DNA of 60,421 nucleotides from SAR202 cluster bacterium (GTDB lineage Bacteria; Chloroflexota; Dehalococcoidia; Lucifugimonadales; Lucifugimonadaceae): NCBI GenBank assembly GCA_016872495.1, contig VGZT01000009.1, forward strand, positions 1 to 60,421. The letters are read 5' to 3'. The notes under the pieces are model-generated. The model made no database searches and was not told the DNA's origin. It saw nothing but the letters and a program-made list of their open reading frames with translations. A program made the position numbers and the translations under genes. This document shows positions 18,208 to 26,954 of the stretch, one piece after another (positions within the stretch are counted from its first letter, which is position 1; the number at the start of each line of letters is the position of its first letter).

Positions 18208-20070
18208 ATGGAAAGCTTGCTTGAAGGACGTGTGGCAGTCGTCACCGGGGCCGGGCGGGGGATAGGCCGGGCCTGCGCTGAACTCCTCGCAAACCTGGGC
18301 GCCCGCGTCGTGGTGAACGACCTGGGGAGCGCGGTCGACGGATCGGGCCGCGCCAGCGGCCCCGCCCAAGAGACGGTCGACGCGATCAGGAAGGCAGGCG
18401 GGCAGGCGGTCGCCAACACCGACTCGGTCGCCGAGATGGCCGGCGGCGAGCGGATCGTCAAGGCGGCACTGGACGCGTTCGGCCGGCTCGACATCGTCGC
18501 AACTCCCGCTGGAATCCTGCGGGACCGGATGATCTTCAACATGTCCGAACAGGAATGGGACGACGTCATCGGCGTCCACCTGAAGGGCACGTTCACGGTT
18601 GTGAAGCACGCCGCCATCCTGTTCCGGCAGCAGCGCGGCGGCCGGATCATCACCTTCAGTTCCGAGTCCGGGCTGATCGGATTTGCCGGGCAGGCTAACT
18701 ACGGCGCGGCCAAGTCAGGTATCGCCGGCTTCACCAAGGTGGTTGCCCGGGACATGGGCAAGTACGGCGTGACTGCGAACTGCATCGTCCCGCGCGCGGC
18801 CACGCGCATGCTGGCCACGGTTCCGGAAAGCGCGCGCGCCGCGATCACAGCTGCCGGCGGTGAATTCTCATTCGACGCCGCCAAAATCGATCCCGCCGAC
18901 GTAGCCCCCATGGTCGGATTTTTGGCCAGCGACTACGCGGCCGGCATCAACGGACAGCTCTTCCTAGTCCACGGCGGGACGGTCGGTCTCCTGACGCAGC
19001 CCAGACCGGTGCGTACGATCTTCAAGCCCTCGGCCCGATGGACCGTCGAGGAGCTCGACAGGCTGGTGGCGCGCAACCTCCTCGGTTCTGCCCCCGAGAC
19101 GCCGAAAACGTCTTCAACCCGGTTGGAAGGCAAGGTCGCCGTAATCACCGGCGCCGGGCGTGGGATAGGGAGGGGCATCGCCAGGCAGCTGGCGTCCCAG
19201 GGGGCCCGCGTCGTGGTGAACGACGTTGGCGCCGCACTTGACGGCTCGGGCACTGACCTGCGCCCCGCCGAGGAGGTCGTGAAGGAGATCAAGTCCGCGG
19301 GCGGCGACGCTGTCCCGTCGTACGACAGCGTGGCCAGCGCAACGGGCGGCGAAAAGATCGTCCAGGCGGCGCTCGACGCATTCAAGCGCCTCGACATCGT
19401 CGTCACGCCCGCCGGAATTCTGCGCGACCGCATGGTCTTCAATATGAGCGAACAGGAGTGGGACGACGTAATCGCGGTGCATCTGAAGGGCACTTTCTCG
19501 ATCGTGCGACCCGCCTCGGTGATCTTCCGCCAGCAAAAGGGTGGACGGGTCATCACGTTCACTTCCGTGTCCGGCCTCTACGGGTACTCCGGCCAGTCGA
19601 ACTACGGCGCCGCCAAGGATGGGATCGCCGGGTTCACCCGCGTCGTCGCCAGGGACCTGGCGAAGTACGGAGTGACAGTCAATTCGATCTCGCCGGGCGC
19701 CGCCACACGCATGACCGCCAGCGTGCCTGACCAGATCCGTCAGATGCGCCGCGCGGGCATCGCGCCGCCGCCCGAGGGGATCATCACCCGGGAAGCGGAT
19801 GACATCGCGCCGATGGTCGGATGGCTTGCCTCCGATGCCGCCGCGGGCGTGACCGGCCGCATCTTCCACTGCGTCGGCAACACAGTTGGTCTGATGGGCG
19901 ATACAACGGTCAGCCGGGCGATCCACAAGGACGGCCGGTGGTCGGTGCAGGAACTTGCCGCCGTATTCCCGGGAACAATTGGCCACGAACTGGCTAACCC
20001 GGCGCCCCCGCAGCCGCCCGCGGACCCCGCCACGGCCCCACCTGCGGCCAGTACGCCCACGAGGCAGTAG
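18208..20070 (+). CDS. Tandem double short-chain dehydrogenase (SDR-SDR fusion)
   Basis: 620 residues from ATG 18208 (preceded by GAAAGGA); upstream in-frame codons overlap the previous gene and lack homology. Two complete SDR domains of about 300 residues each: domain 1 has 'VVTGAGRGIGRA' and active site Y165xxxK169 ('ANYGAAKSG'); domain 2 has 'VITGAGRGIGRG' and Y466xxxK470 ('SNYGAAKDG'). Both keep the acidic 'VVNDLG/VVNDVG' element, 'RDRMIFNMSEQEWDDV', and a 3-hydroxyacyl-CoA dehydrogenase-like style. Domains are about 60% alike by eye, implying duplication. The arrangement recalls the two dehydrogenase domains of fungal peroxisomal MFE2, with hydratase supplied by the two MaoC genes. A Pro/Ala-rich tail ends the protein. 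Confidence 0.9.
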   Translation: MESLLEGRVAVVTGAGRGIGRACAELLANLGARVVVNDLGSAVDGSGRASGPAQETVDAIRKAGGQAVANTDSVAEMAGGERIVKAALDAFGRLDIVATPAGILRDRMIFNMSEQEWDDVIGVHLKGTFTVVKHAAILFRQQRGGRIITFSSESGLIGFAGQANYGAAKSGIAGFTKVVARDMGKYGVTANCIVPRAATRMLATVPESARAAITAAGGEFSFDAAKIDPADVAPMVGFLASDYAAGINGQLFLVHGGTVGLLTQPRPVRTIFKPSARWTVEELDRLVARNLLGSAPETPKTSSTRLEGKVAVITGAGRGIGRGIARQLASQGARVVVNDVGAALDGSGTDLRPAEEVVKEIKSAGGDAVPSYDSVASATGGEKIVQAALDAFKRLDIVVTPAGILRDRMVFNMSEQEWDDVIAVHLKGTFSIVRPASVIFRQQKGGRVITFTSVSGLYGYSGQSNYGAAKDGIAGFTRVVARDLAKYGVTVNSISPGAATRMTASVPDQIRQMRRAGIAPPPEGIITREADDIAPMVGWLASDAAAGVTGRIFHCVGNTVGLMGDTTVSRAIHKDGRWSVQELAAVFPGTIGHELANPAPPQPPADPATAPPAASTPTRQ

Positions 20071-20146
20071 CCACCCGGGCTGACCAGCACCCGGCGCCCC
20101 GCCGCGCCCGCGCAAGCACTGCAGACCGGGTGGGGCGGGGCTCGGC

Positions 20147-22540
20147 GTGACCGGCTATCTTTATGCGATGACGTTCGTACGCTCCCTGACGGGCCCGCCC
20201 CTCAAGCTCGTTCTCACGGCGCTGAGCCGCCGCACCGTCCCGCGCACTTCGGGTCGCCTGGACGTTGACGGACTCGGCGATGCGGTCGAGATCATCCGGG
20301 ACACATGGGGTGTGCCGCACATCTATGCCCGTTCCCCACGCGACGCGTTCCTCGCCCAGGGATTCGTGCATGCCCAGGACCGCCTGTTCCAGATGGATCT
20401 GCGCAGGCGGGTTGCACGCGGGACCCTGAGCGAAGCGTTTGGCGCCGGAGGTCTCGCCACGGACCGGTACGCACGCACCCTCGGCATCGGCCGGATCGCC
20501 GAAGCGGAGTGGGAGAAAGCCTCGCCCGAAGAGAAGGAGGCTCTGCAGGCGTACTCCGACGGAGTGAACGCCTGTATCGGTCGCAAGGGCTGGCGGCGTC
20601 CACTCGAATTTGCGCTGGTGGGGCTTAACCCGCGACCGTGGGAGCCGGTCGACAGCCTGGCATTCCTGCGCCTGATGATCTGGCAGCTGGCCTTCGGTTG
20701 GCACGGTGAACTGGTGCGCGCCCGGTTGCGGTCCGCGGTTGGCGACGAAGCCGCGGCCGAGTGGAACTTCAGGTACCCGGAAGGGAATCCGACGACCATC
20801 GCTCATCGGAGCCTGGAGAAAGCCGTCTCCAGCGTTGCCGACCCTGGAATTGTCGGGCCAGGCGCGGGGGGCGGTAGCAATGCATGGGCGATCGCCGGCA
20901 GCCGCACGGACTCTGGCCGGCCCCTGCTGTGCAACGACCCCCACCTTTTCATGTCATCGCCGTCGGTCTGGTATGAGAACCACCTGTCGGCGCCCGGGCT
21001 CAATGTCACCGGCGCGTCGCTGGCGGGCGTACCCGCAGTCATGATCGGGCACAACGAGCGGATTGCGTGGGGCATCACCGTGGCCTTCACCGACTGCCAG
21101 GACCTGTTCGAGGAGAGGTTCGACGGGGATCGGTACCTGTTCAAGGACCAGTGGCTGGACAGCGATCCACGCACCGAGACGATCCGCGTCAAGCACGAAG
21201 ACGCGCCTGTGACCCATCGCGTTACCACGACCAGGCATGGGCCGATCGTGGAAGAAGGGCCACCCGGATCCGGGTCCCGGTACGCGCTGAGCGCGGTCGC
21301 GTTGACCGGGTCCGGTGATGCGCTCGCCCTGCTGAAGCTCAATCGAGCCGGCAACTGGAGCGAGTTCTCTGATGCGATACGCCGCGCGGAATCGGCACAA
21401 CTGAATTTCGTCTATGCCGACGTCGATGGGAACATCGGCTACCGCGTCGCCGGACGCGTTCCGGTCCGCGCCCGCGGCGACGGATCTGTGCCCGCGCCGG
21501 GCTGGGCCGGCACACACGAGTGGACCGGCTATCTTCCATTTGACGAGATGCCGAGCGCCTTCAACCCCGCAGAGGGCTGCATCGTCTCGGCCAATCACAA
21601 GATCGCCCCCGACTCATATCCTCATGAACTCGGGAACGCCTGGATGAACGGCTACCGCGCTCGCAGGATCACTGACCAGCTGGCGGATGCCTCCCGGGTT
21701 TCCGTGGACCTGTGCCGCGCGTTGCAGGCCGACGTCACATCGATCCCGGGGAGCGAGTTCGTCCAGATTGCGGCCAGTGTCAGGTCGGAGGACCCGGCGG
21801 TCCGACTGGCGATCGACCTGCTGAAGGCCTGGGACGGCCGGCTGGGCCCGGACTCGATCGGTGGGACGGTGTACGAGGTCGCCCGCTACCACCTGATCCA
21901 GCTGCTTTTGGAACCGGTGGATGTCGAGCTTCGCAGGGGCCTGACCGGGATCGGTCCGAGCACTCTGCTGGCGCCCGGGAACGAGTTATATGCGAACGAC
22001 ACCGTGGCGGTGCTCGGGATGTTGCGAAGAGCGGACTCCTGGTGGCTGGCTCGGGCGGGTGGGCGCGATGCCGTGGTGTCCGAAGCACTGGCGCGCACAG
22101 TCGCCTGGCTTCGGACTCAGCTGGGCAAGAACCCCTCCAGATGGCGCTGGGGCCGAATCCATCGCGTTCGCTTCTCGCATCCGATTGGCCTCAGGCCGCC
22201 CCTTGACCGGGTCTTCGATCGCGGCCCGTACCCGATCGGCGGTGACATGGACACGCCCGCCCAGAGCGGCCTTTCGCCGGCCAAACCGTTCGATGCCCTG
22301 GCATCCTGTCCGTCGTACCGGCAGATCATCGATCTCGCCGACCTCGAGAAGTCAGTGTCGATCCACGCGCCGGGGCAGTCGGGGCAGATAGGCAACAGGC
22401 ACTACGACGACCTGGTGCGACCGTGGCTTGCGAACGAGTACCACGCGATGCCGTTTGCTCGCACGGCCGTCATGCAGCACGCGCGTCGTACGCTGAGGCT
22501 TGAACCGTTGGGAGCGACCACCGCGGTCAGGCCTGGGTAG
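20147..22540 (+). CDS. Penicillin acylase family Ntn-hydrolase
   Basis: 797 residues. The alpha-chain start 'VEIIRDTWGVPHIYARSPRD' and 'QGFVHAQDRLFQMDLRRR' are family signatures. Autoprocessing should occur before Ser244 in 'GAGGGSNAWAIAG', giving the N-terminal nucleophile of the beta chain. Later 'NDPHLFMSSPSVWYENHL' , 'GVPAVMIGHNERIAWGIT' and 'LNFVYADVDGNIGYRVAGRV' match the beta chain. No clear export signal, though a second start (ATG 20168) is possible. The family cleaves amides including beta-lactam side chains, acyl-homoserine lactones and acylated peptides; substrate not deducible. Its 3' end overlaps the convergent GNAT gene by 14 bases. Confidence 0.9.
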   Translation: MTGYLYAMTFVRSLTGPPLKLVLTALSRRTVPRTSGRLDVDGLGDAVEIIRDTWGVPHIYARSPRDAFLAQGFVHAQDRLFQMDLRRRVARGTLSEAFGAGGLATDRYARTLGIGRIAEAEWEKASPEEKEALQAYSDGVNACIGRKGWRRPLEFALVGLNPRPWEPVDSLAFLRLMIWQLAFGWHGELVRARLRSAVGDEAAAEWNFRYPEGNPTTIAHRSLEKAVSSVADPGIVGPGAGGGSNAWAIAGSRTDSGRPLLCNDPHLFMSSPSVWYENHLSAPGLNVTGASLAGVPAVMIGHNERIAWGITVAFTDCQDLFEERFDGDRYLFKDQWLDSDPRTETIRVKHEDAPVTHRVTTTRHGPIVEEGPPGSGSRYALSAVALTGSGDALALLKLNRAGNWSEFSDAIRRAESAQLNFVYADVDGNIGYRVAGRVPVRARGDGSVPAPGWAGTHEWTGYLPFDEMPSAFNPAEGCIVSANHKIAPDSYPHELGNAWMNGYRARRITDQLADASRVSVDLCRALQADVTSIPGSEFVQIAASVRSEDPAVRLAIDLLKAWDGRLGPDSIGGTVYEVARYHLIQLLLEPVDVELRRGLTGIGPSTLLAPGNELYANDTVAVLGMLRRADSWWLARAGGRDAVVSEALARTVAWLRTQLGKNPSRWRWGRIHRVRFSHPIGLRPPLDRVFDRGPYPIGGDMDTPAQSGLSPAKPFDALASCPSYRQIIDLADLEKSVSIHAPGQSGQIGNRHYDDLVRPWLANEYHAMPFARTAVMQHARRTLRLEPLGATTAVRPG

Positions 22541-23165
22541 TCCTGTCGCGCATATCCCGTGCGGATCGAGTCGGAACGCCGGCCGGGGAGTTCACCTGGC
22601 TATCTTCACGCCGCGCTTCTGCGGGCTCACCGAGCCTGGCCAGCCAATCGCGTCGGAACACTTCCATCATGAGGAAGCTATGGCCGTCCCGACGCACCGG
22701 GCCGACGTCCTTGAATCCGACCCGGCGAAAGGCGCGCTGAGCGCGGAGGTTGTAGTCGAGCGTGTGCAGGTACACGCGCTCGAGCGGGGTTTCCGTGAAG
22801 ATATGGCGCAGGACCGTGCTCAACGCGTCGGAACCGTAGCCGCGATCCCAGTAGTCGCGGTTGCCAATCATGATCCCGATCTCGGCATGCCGCTCGTCGT
22901 CATTGATGTCGTAGTACATGCAGTTGCCGATGTGGATGCCATCGCGCGTATCGATCGCGAGGCGGACCGACCATGGCGACGGGTACTCGAGCTCGTCCCG
23001 GAAGTAGCGGACGTACTCCCTGAGCGTCATCCGCACCGGGGTCGTGGCGTCGAGCCTTGCTAGCTCCGGGTCGGTGCGCCACGCGTAGTCGGCTTCGGCA
23101 TCCGACGCTCGCTTCTGCCGCAGGACGGTTAGCTCGCCTTCGAGCCTGAGATCAGCGGCGTTCAT
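22527..23165 (-). CDS. GNAT acetyltransferase, RimJ-like
   Basis: 212 residues from ATG 23165 ('MNAADLRLEGELTVLRQKR'); a longer start is possible but lies deep in the Nudix gene. The acetyl-CoA region reads 'AEIGIMIGNRDYWDRGYGSD' followed by 'VYLHTLDYNLRAQRAFRRVG', the Acetyltransf_3 (RimJ/RimL) pattern. It starts 14 bases inside the end of the Nudix gene, so the two are co-translated. A C-terminal tail of about 35 residues after 'EVFRRDWLAR' is polar and unlike the family. Substrate unknown. Confidence 0.85.
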   Translation of the reverse strand: MNAADLRLEGELTVLRQKRASDAEADYAWRTDPELARLDATTPVRMTLREYVRYFRDELEYPSPWSVRLAIDTRDGIHIGNCMYYDINDDERHAEIGIMIGNRDYWDRGYGSDALSTVLRHIFTETPLERVYLHTLDYNLRAQRAFRRVGFKDVGPVRRDGHSFLMMEVFRRDWLARLGEPAEARREDSQVNSPAGVPTRSARDMRDRTTQA

Positions 23166-23619
23166 CGGTTTGCTGCGCGGCCATGGCAACAGCCGCTTCC
23201 ACGATTCTCGCTTCATTGGGGTATGTCAGCCGCCGCAGCGCCTCAGTTACTTCTACCCATTCGACAAAGTCGTATTCGTGATCGTGGGCGGCCGTGTCGC
23301 CGCCGGTTGCACGCATCAGGAAGAAGCGAACCGTCTTGTCAACGCGCAACCCGTCTTCGGGTCGAATGTACGAGTAGTTTATGTCACCGACTTCACCGGC
23401 AACCCTGACCTCCAGGCCCGTCTCCTCCCGGACCTCCCTCAGCGCCGTCTCCGAGGGCCCCTCACCAGGGTCAGGGGTACCCTTCGGAAGCGCCCAGAGC
23501 GAAGCAGCGCGGCGCCCACAGATTACGACTTCCACCGCGGACCGGGCGTTGACACGAGTGACAACACCACCAAACGAGGCGGCATTTACGGCATCAGGCG
23601 TCGGATATCGTAGTGACAA
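23152..23619 (-). CDS. Nudix hydrolase
   Basis: 155 residues with the full Nudix box G-x5-E-x7-REVREETGL ('GTPDPGEGPSETALREVREE', residues about 47-66) and the usual 'WALPKG' before it. N-terminal 'ASFGGVV' strand and 'EVVICGRR' fit small diphosphohydrolases of the MutT/Ap4A type. First gene of a two-gene unit with the GNAT enzyme. Likely removes nucleoside diphosphate derivatives; exact substrate unknown. Confidence 0.92.
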   Translation of the reverse strand: MSLRYPTPDAVNAASFGGVVTRVNARSAVEVVICGRRAASLWALPKGTPDPGEGPSETALREVREETGLEVRVAGEVGDINYSYIRPEDGLRVDKTVRFFLMRATGGDTAAHDHEYDFVEWVEVTEALRRLTYPNEARIVEAAVAMAAQQTDERR

Positions 23620-24015
23620 TGGGGTTCCGATTCGAACATACCCGGCTACCCTGCTGCGGTCCGGCAGGCAGGGAAAGCCTCAGGTTATAACAGCAACGCG
23701 GCTGACCTGTTCGATTGACATCGCATATGTGAGAAACAAATAATAAAAGACTTGGGCTACGATTCTCGCTGCCCTCGTTTGGAACCGGTCTCCGGCCATG
23801 GTCAGGGGAAGGTTCCGCGGGCAATGGAACGAGCGCCTGACACACCTGCCTTTAGGCGGTGACGGGGGCGCCAGCATCCGAACCGGTACTGAGTCGCCGC
23901 CCGGCACGCGCGACAGCGCGCGACGCGAATTGGCCGCGCGGTGTGCTCAGCCGCACCGCTGATCGGTGGAGACCGTGGTCGAAGTGTTCGATCGGGTCCT
24001 GATATGGAGGGTTGC
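23620..24015. other. Divergent intergenic region before korA
   Basis: About 400 bases with no convincing gene. It contains an AT-rich patch with a plus-strand promoter-like pair (TTGACA 23715-23720, 18 bases, AATAAT 23739-23744), which would give korA a leader of about 260 bases. I see no riboswitch consensus in the leader. Confidence 0.5.
23715..23744 (+). promoter_or_regulatory. Candidate korAB promoter
   Basis: Perfect -35 TTGACA, 18-base spacer, AATAAT -10, inside the only AT-rich patch of the gap. Confidence 0.5.
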
Positions 24016-25734
24016 TTGAAGAGCCGCGATTTCGTAGTCCGGTTTGCCGGCGAGGGTGGCCAGGGCGTGGTGACATCCGCCGAGGCGCTGGCGCGCGCTG
24101 CGGCACAGGTCGGCTACCACGTCTACACCTTTGCGACCTTCCCTTCGCAGATCCTGGGCGGCCCGACCTGGACTCAGGTACGGATCTCGACCAATCCGGT
24201 ACAGAGCCAGGGCGACTCGCTGGACATCCTGGTTGCATTCAACCGGTACGCCTATGACAACCACATTTCCGAGCTACGGCCGGACGGGGTCGTGATCTAC
24301 AACTCCGAAGAGTTCGACCTGGGCGGAGAGAGCGGCCGCAGTTTCGGGATGGCGGTCGACCAGATCGCGAAAGAAGTCAACAATGCCCGCGCGGCCAACA
24401 TGGTCGTTATCGGGGGCGTGGCGCAACTGGTCGACATGCCGGTCAAGTACCTGGAAGACTTCGTGGTGAAGCGCTTCACCAGGGGCCGCGACGAGGACGC
24501 CCAGATCATCGAATCGAACATCAAGGCGCTGCGCGCCGGAGCCGAAGTCGCGCGCAAGAGCGGCTTCCAGCTCGGCGAGCTCGAGCCTCCCACGCCTCCC
24601 AAGTACGACCAGCTGCTGATCAGGGGCAACGAGGCGCTCGCCCTCGGAGCAACCGCCGCCGGGCTGAATTTCTATGTCGGTTACCCGATCTCTCCCGCGA
24701 CTACGATCCTCGTGTGGATGGAGAACAACCTGCCCGGCAAGGGCCGTTTTGTCCACCAGGTCAGCTCTGAGATCGAGGCGATCACCGCGATCCTCGGCGC
24801 GGGTTACGCCGGGGCGCGTTCGATGACGGCGACCGCCGGCCCTGGCTTCTCGCTCATGAGCGAGGGCCTCGGGCTGGCCTGGATGGCCGAGATCCCCCTC
24901 GTGGTAATCGATGTCCAGCGCGGCGGGCCGGCCACGGGGCTGCCCACGAAGACCGAACAGTCAGACCTGCTTTCAGCCCTCCACCCAGCGCACGGCGACG
25001 TCAAGCTGCCGGTGATTGCACCGGGGACGGTCGAAGAGTGCTTTGAAGCGTCGATCTACGCCCTCAACTGGGCCGAACGCTACCAGGGTCCAGTGATCGT
25101 GCTCAGCGAAATGGCGCTTGCTGAACGGTCCCAGAACATCCGCAAGCCGGACCTGGGCGCGGTGAAGTCCGAGCGCCGCAAGGTCTACACCGGAAGCAAC
25201 GGGTACCAGCGCTACGAGGCGCGCGAGCTTTCCGAGATGCCGCTGCCGGGCGGGCCCGGGGCCTACGTCGCCAACGGCTCGGAGCACGATGGCATGGGCG
25301 ATACGACGCACCTCCCGGAGCGCCACATCAGGGGCACCGAGCGTCGCTTCGGCAAGCTGAACCTGTTGAACGACGGCCACTACGAGGCTGAGCACGCCAG
25401 CAGCCCGATCGTGGTACTGCCGTGGGGCGGTTCCAAGGGCCCGGCACGCGAGGCCTTCAACCTGCTGCGCGAACAGGGCGTCGACATCGGCTGGCTCTAC
25501 ACCATGTTCCTGCACCCGATGCCGCCGAAGCTCCTCGAAATCCTGCGCAAGAAGGAACTCGTCATCGTCCCTGAGCTGAACTACCAGGGCCAGTTCTCGT
25601 CGATCCTGCGCGGCGACGGCATCCGCGCCGAGTCGATCCGCCAGTACAGCGGCCTGCCGTTCAAGGCCAACGAGCTCGCCGTCCGCTTGAAGGCGAGGAT
25701 CAAGCAACACCAGGAGAGGAAGGTCCCTGCATGA
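24016..25734 (+). CDS. korA: 2-oxoacid:ferredoxin oxidoreductase, fused gamma-alpha subunit
   Basis: 572 residues from TTG 24016, which has GGAGGG four bases upstream; ATG 24004 is the alternative but overlaps that ribosome site. Residues about 1-180 are the gamma domain ('VRFAGEGGQGVVTSAEALAR', 'TFATFPSQILGGPTW'); the rest is the alpha subunit: 'GNEALALGATAAGLNFYVGY', 'TAGPGFSLMSEGLGLAWMAE', 'DVQRGGPATGLPTKTEQSDL', and a transketolase-C-like end 'VIVPELNYQGQFSSIL'. Gene pairs korA-korB with this fusion oxidise 2-oxoglutarate (or another 2-oxoacid) to acyl-CoA, reducing ferredoxin, and can run in reverse for CO2 fixation. ATGA-coupled to korB. Confidence 0.93.
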   Translation: MKSRDFVVRFAGEGGQGVVTSAEALARAAAQVGYHVYTFATFPSQILGGPTWTQVRISTNPVQSQGDSLDILVAFNRYAYDNHISELRPDGVVIYNSEEFDLGGESGRSFGMAVDQIAKEVNNARAANMVVIGGVAQLVDMPVKYLEDFVVKRFTRGRDEDAQIIESNIKALRAGAEVARKSGFQLGELEPPTPPKYDQLLIRGNEALALGATAAGLNFYVGYPISPATTILVWMENNLPGKGRFVHQVSSEIEAITAILGAGYAGARSMTATAGPGFSLMSEGLGLAWMAEIPLVVIDVQRGGPATGLPTKTEQSDLLSALHPAHGDVKLPVIAPGTVEECFEASIYALNWAERYQGPVIVLSEMALAERSQNIRKPDLGAVKSERRKVYTGSNGYQRYEARELSEMPLPGGPGAYVANGSEHDGMGDTTHLPERHIRGTERRFGKLNLLNDGHYEAEHASSPIVVLPWGGSKGPAREAFNLLREQGVDIGWLYTMFLHPMPPKLLEILRKKELVIVPELNYQGQFSSILRGDGIRAESIRQYSGLPFKANELAVRLKARIKQHQERKVPA

Positions 25735-26594
25735 GCGCCAAGAACCCCGAGTACGACTTCAAGTGGTGCCCGGGTTGCGGCGACTTCGGTGTGCGCAGAG
25801 CGCTCGAGTTCGCCCTGACCGCCCGCAGCCAGAAGCATGAGAAGCCAATGTCGACGAACGTCGTCGTGGCCGGTATCGGTTGTTCCGGAAACCTGGTCCA
25901 CCTTCTGGAGGGCGAACAGCCGTTTGGCATCCACGGCATTCACGGGCGAACCCTCCCGATCGCCTTCGGCGTGAAGATGGCGCGGCCGGAGCTTAACGTC
26001 GTGGTGGTCGCCGGCGACGGCGACTTCCTCAGCATCGGCGCCGAGCACCTGGGGCCGCAGGCGCAGCGAAACCTCGATATCACCTGCGTAATCATGGACA
26101 ACGGCGTCTACGGACTGACCAAGGGCCAGAGCTCGCCGACGACCAGCCTCGGGGTCAAGACCAGCTCGACCCCGTTTGGCAAGATCGAAGACTCCATGAA
26201 GCCGCTTTCGCACTACCTGGAGCTTGGCGTTTCATTCATCGCCTCGCACTACTCCAGCAAGCCCAAGGAGCTGGCATCGCTGATCGAACAGGCGATGGAC
26301 CATCGCGGGTTCTCGATCGTGCACGTGCAATCACCGTGCACGACCTACAACGACACCTACGAGCTGCTTAAGGGCAACAAGGCCAAGGGCATCGAGCCGA
26401 TGGCGGTCCCGGTCCCCGACGACTACGACCCGACCGATATCAACCAGGCGGCAGACCTGCTGTCCAGGCCCACGATTCCGGTGGGGGTCGTCTACAAGTC
26501 AACCCGACCCACTATGAGCGACCGGTACGCGCAGGTGCTGACGGGCATCAAGGAGCGCACGCCGGAATCGCTCATGCGGCCCTACGCCCTCTAA
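25731..26594 (+). CDS. korB: 2-oxoacid:ferredoxin oxidoreductase beta subunit
   Basis: 287 residues. Thiamine diphosphate binding is seen in 'WCPGCGDFGVRRAL' (about 12-25), 'GIGCSGNLVHLLEG' , 'VVVAGDGDFLSIGAEHL' (GDG) and 'CVIMDNGVYGLTKGQ' (N-x-x-YGxTxGQ). No [4Fe-4S] ferredoxin domain is fused, and no delta subunit gene is adjacent; the cluster would be bound by the Cys residues of the beta subunit as in other two-gene enzymes. Translationally coupled to korA. Confidence 0.94.
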   Translation: MSAKNPEYDFKWCPGCGDFGVRRALEFALTARSQKHEKPMSTNVVVAGIGCSGNLVHLLEGEQPFGIHGIHGRTLPIAFGVKMARPELNVVVVAGDGDFLSIGAEHLGPQAQRNLDITCVIMDNGVYGLTKGQSSPTTSLGVKTSSTPFGKIEDSMKPLSHYLELGVSFIASHYSSKPKELASLIEQAMDHRGFSIVHVQSPCTTYNDTYELLKGNKAKGIEPMAVPVPDDYDPTDINQAADLLSRPTIPVGVVYKSTRPTMSDRYAQVLTGIKERTPESLMRPYAL

Positions 26595-26600
26595 GGGGAG

Positions 26601-26933
26601 TCAGCGCTGCTCGCCGAGATAAGGCGCCAGCATCTCCCGAAGCGCCAGGCGGCCGCGGTGCAGCCGGGTCTTGAACGTCGAGACGCTGATCTTGAGCGCC
26701 CTGGCCGCTTCGTCGTTGGAAAGCTCCCGAACGTCGCGCAAAACCACTGCGTCACGCAGGTCAGGCGGTAGTTTCGCGGTCGAGGCCTGGATAACCGAGG
26801 CCCGCTCCTGGCCGAGCGCGTCCCGTTCCGGCGCTGCCTGCTGATCCGGAGAGTCATACCGCCGAACCATATCGGCTGAGTCCGTGGCGCGGTCGACCTT
26901 CTGTTTAGACGGTGGAGAGGATCCGGAGGACAC
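26601..26933 (-). CDS. Region-4-only sigma-70 (ECF) fragment
   Basis: 110 residues. The C-terminal 60 residues are a clear sigma region 4: 'ASTAKLPPDLRDAVVLRDV', 'ELSNDEAARALKISVSTFKT', 'RLHRGRLALREMLAPYL'. Region 2, needed to bind core polymerase, is missing, and the DNA where it should be is occupied by plsY. The first 45 residues are polar and unlike region 2. Either a truncated relic of an ECF sigma gene or a small stand-alone DNA-binding protein; frame is intact. It converges on korB with six bases between stops. Confidence 0.6.
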   Translation of the reverse strand: MSSGSSPPSKQKVDRATDSADMVRRYDSPDQQAAPERDALGQERASVIQASTAKLPPDLRDAVVLRDVRELSNDEAARALKISVSTFKTRLHRGRLALREMLAPYLGEQR

Positions 26934-26954
26934 CCGGATGCCACTGGCTCCCGG

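Noticed and set aside
23760-24003. Possible TPP or cobalamin riboswitch in the korA leader
   Set aside because: Neither the CTGAGA/CTGATxTGGATAATxCCAGC pattern nor a B12-box could be found.
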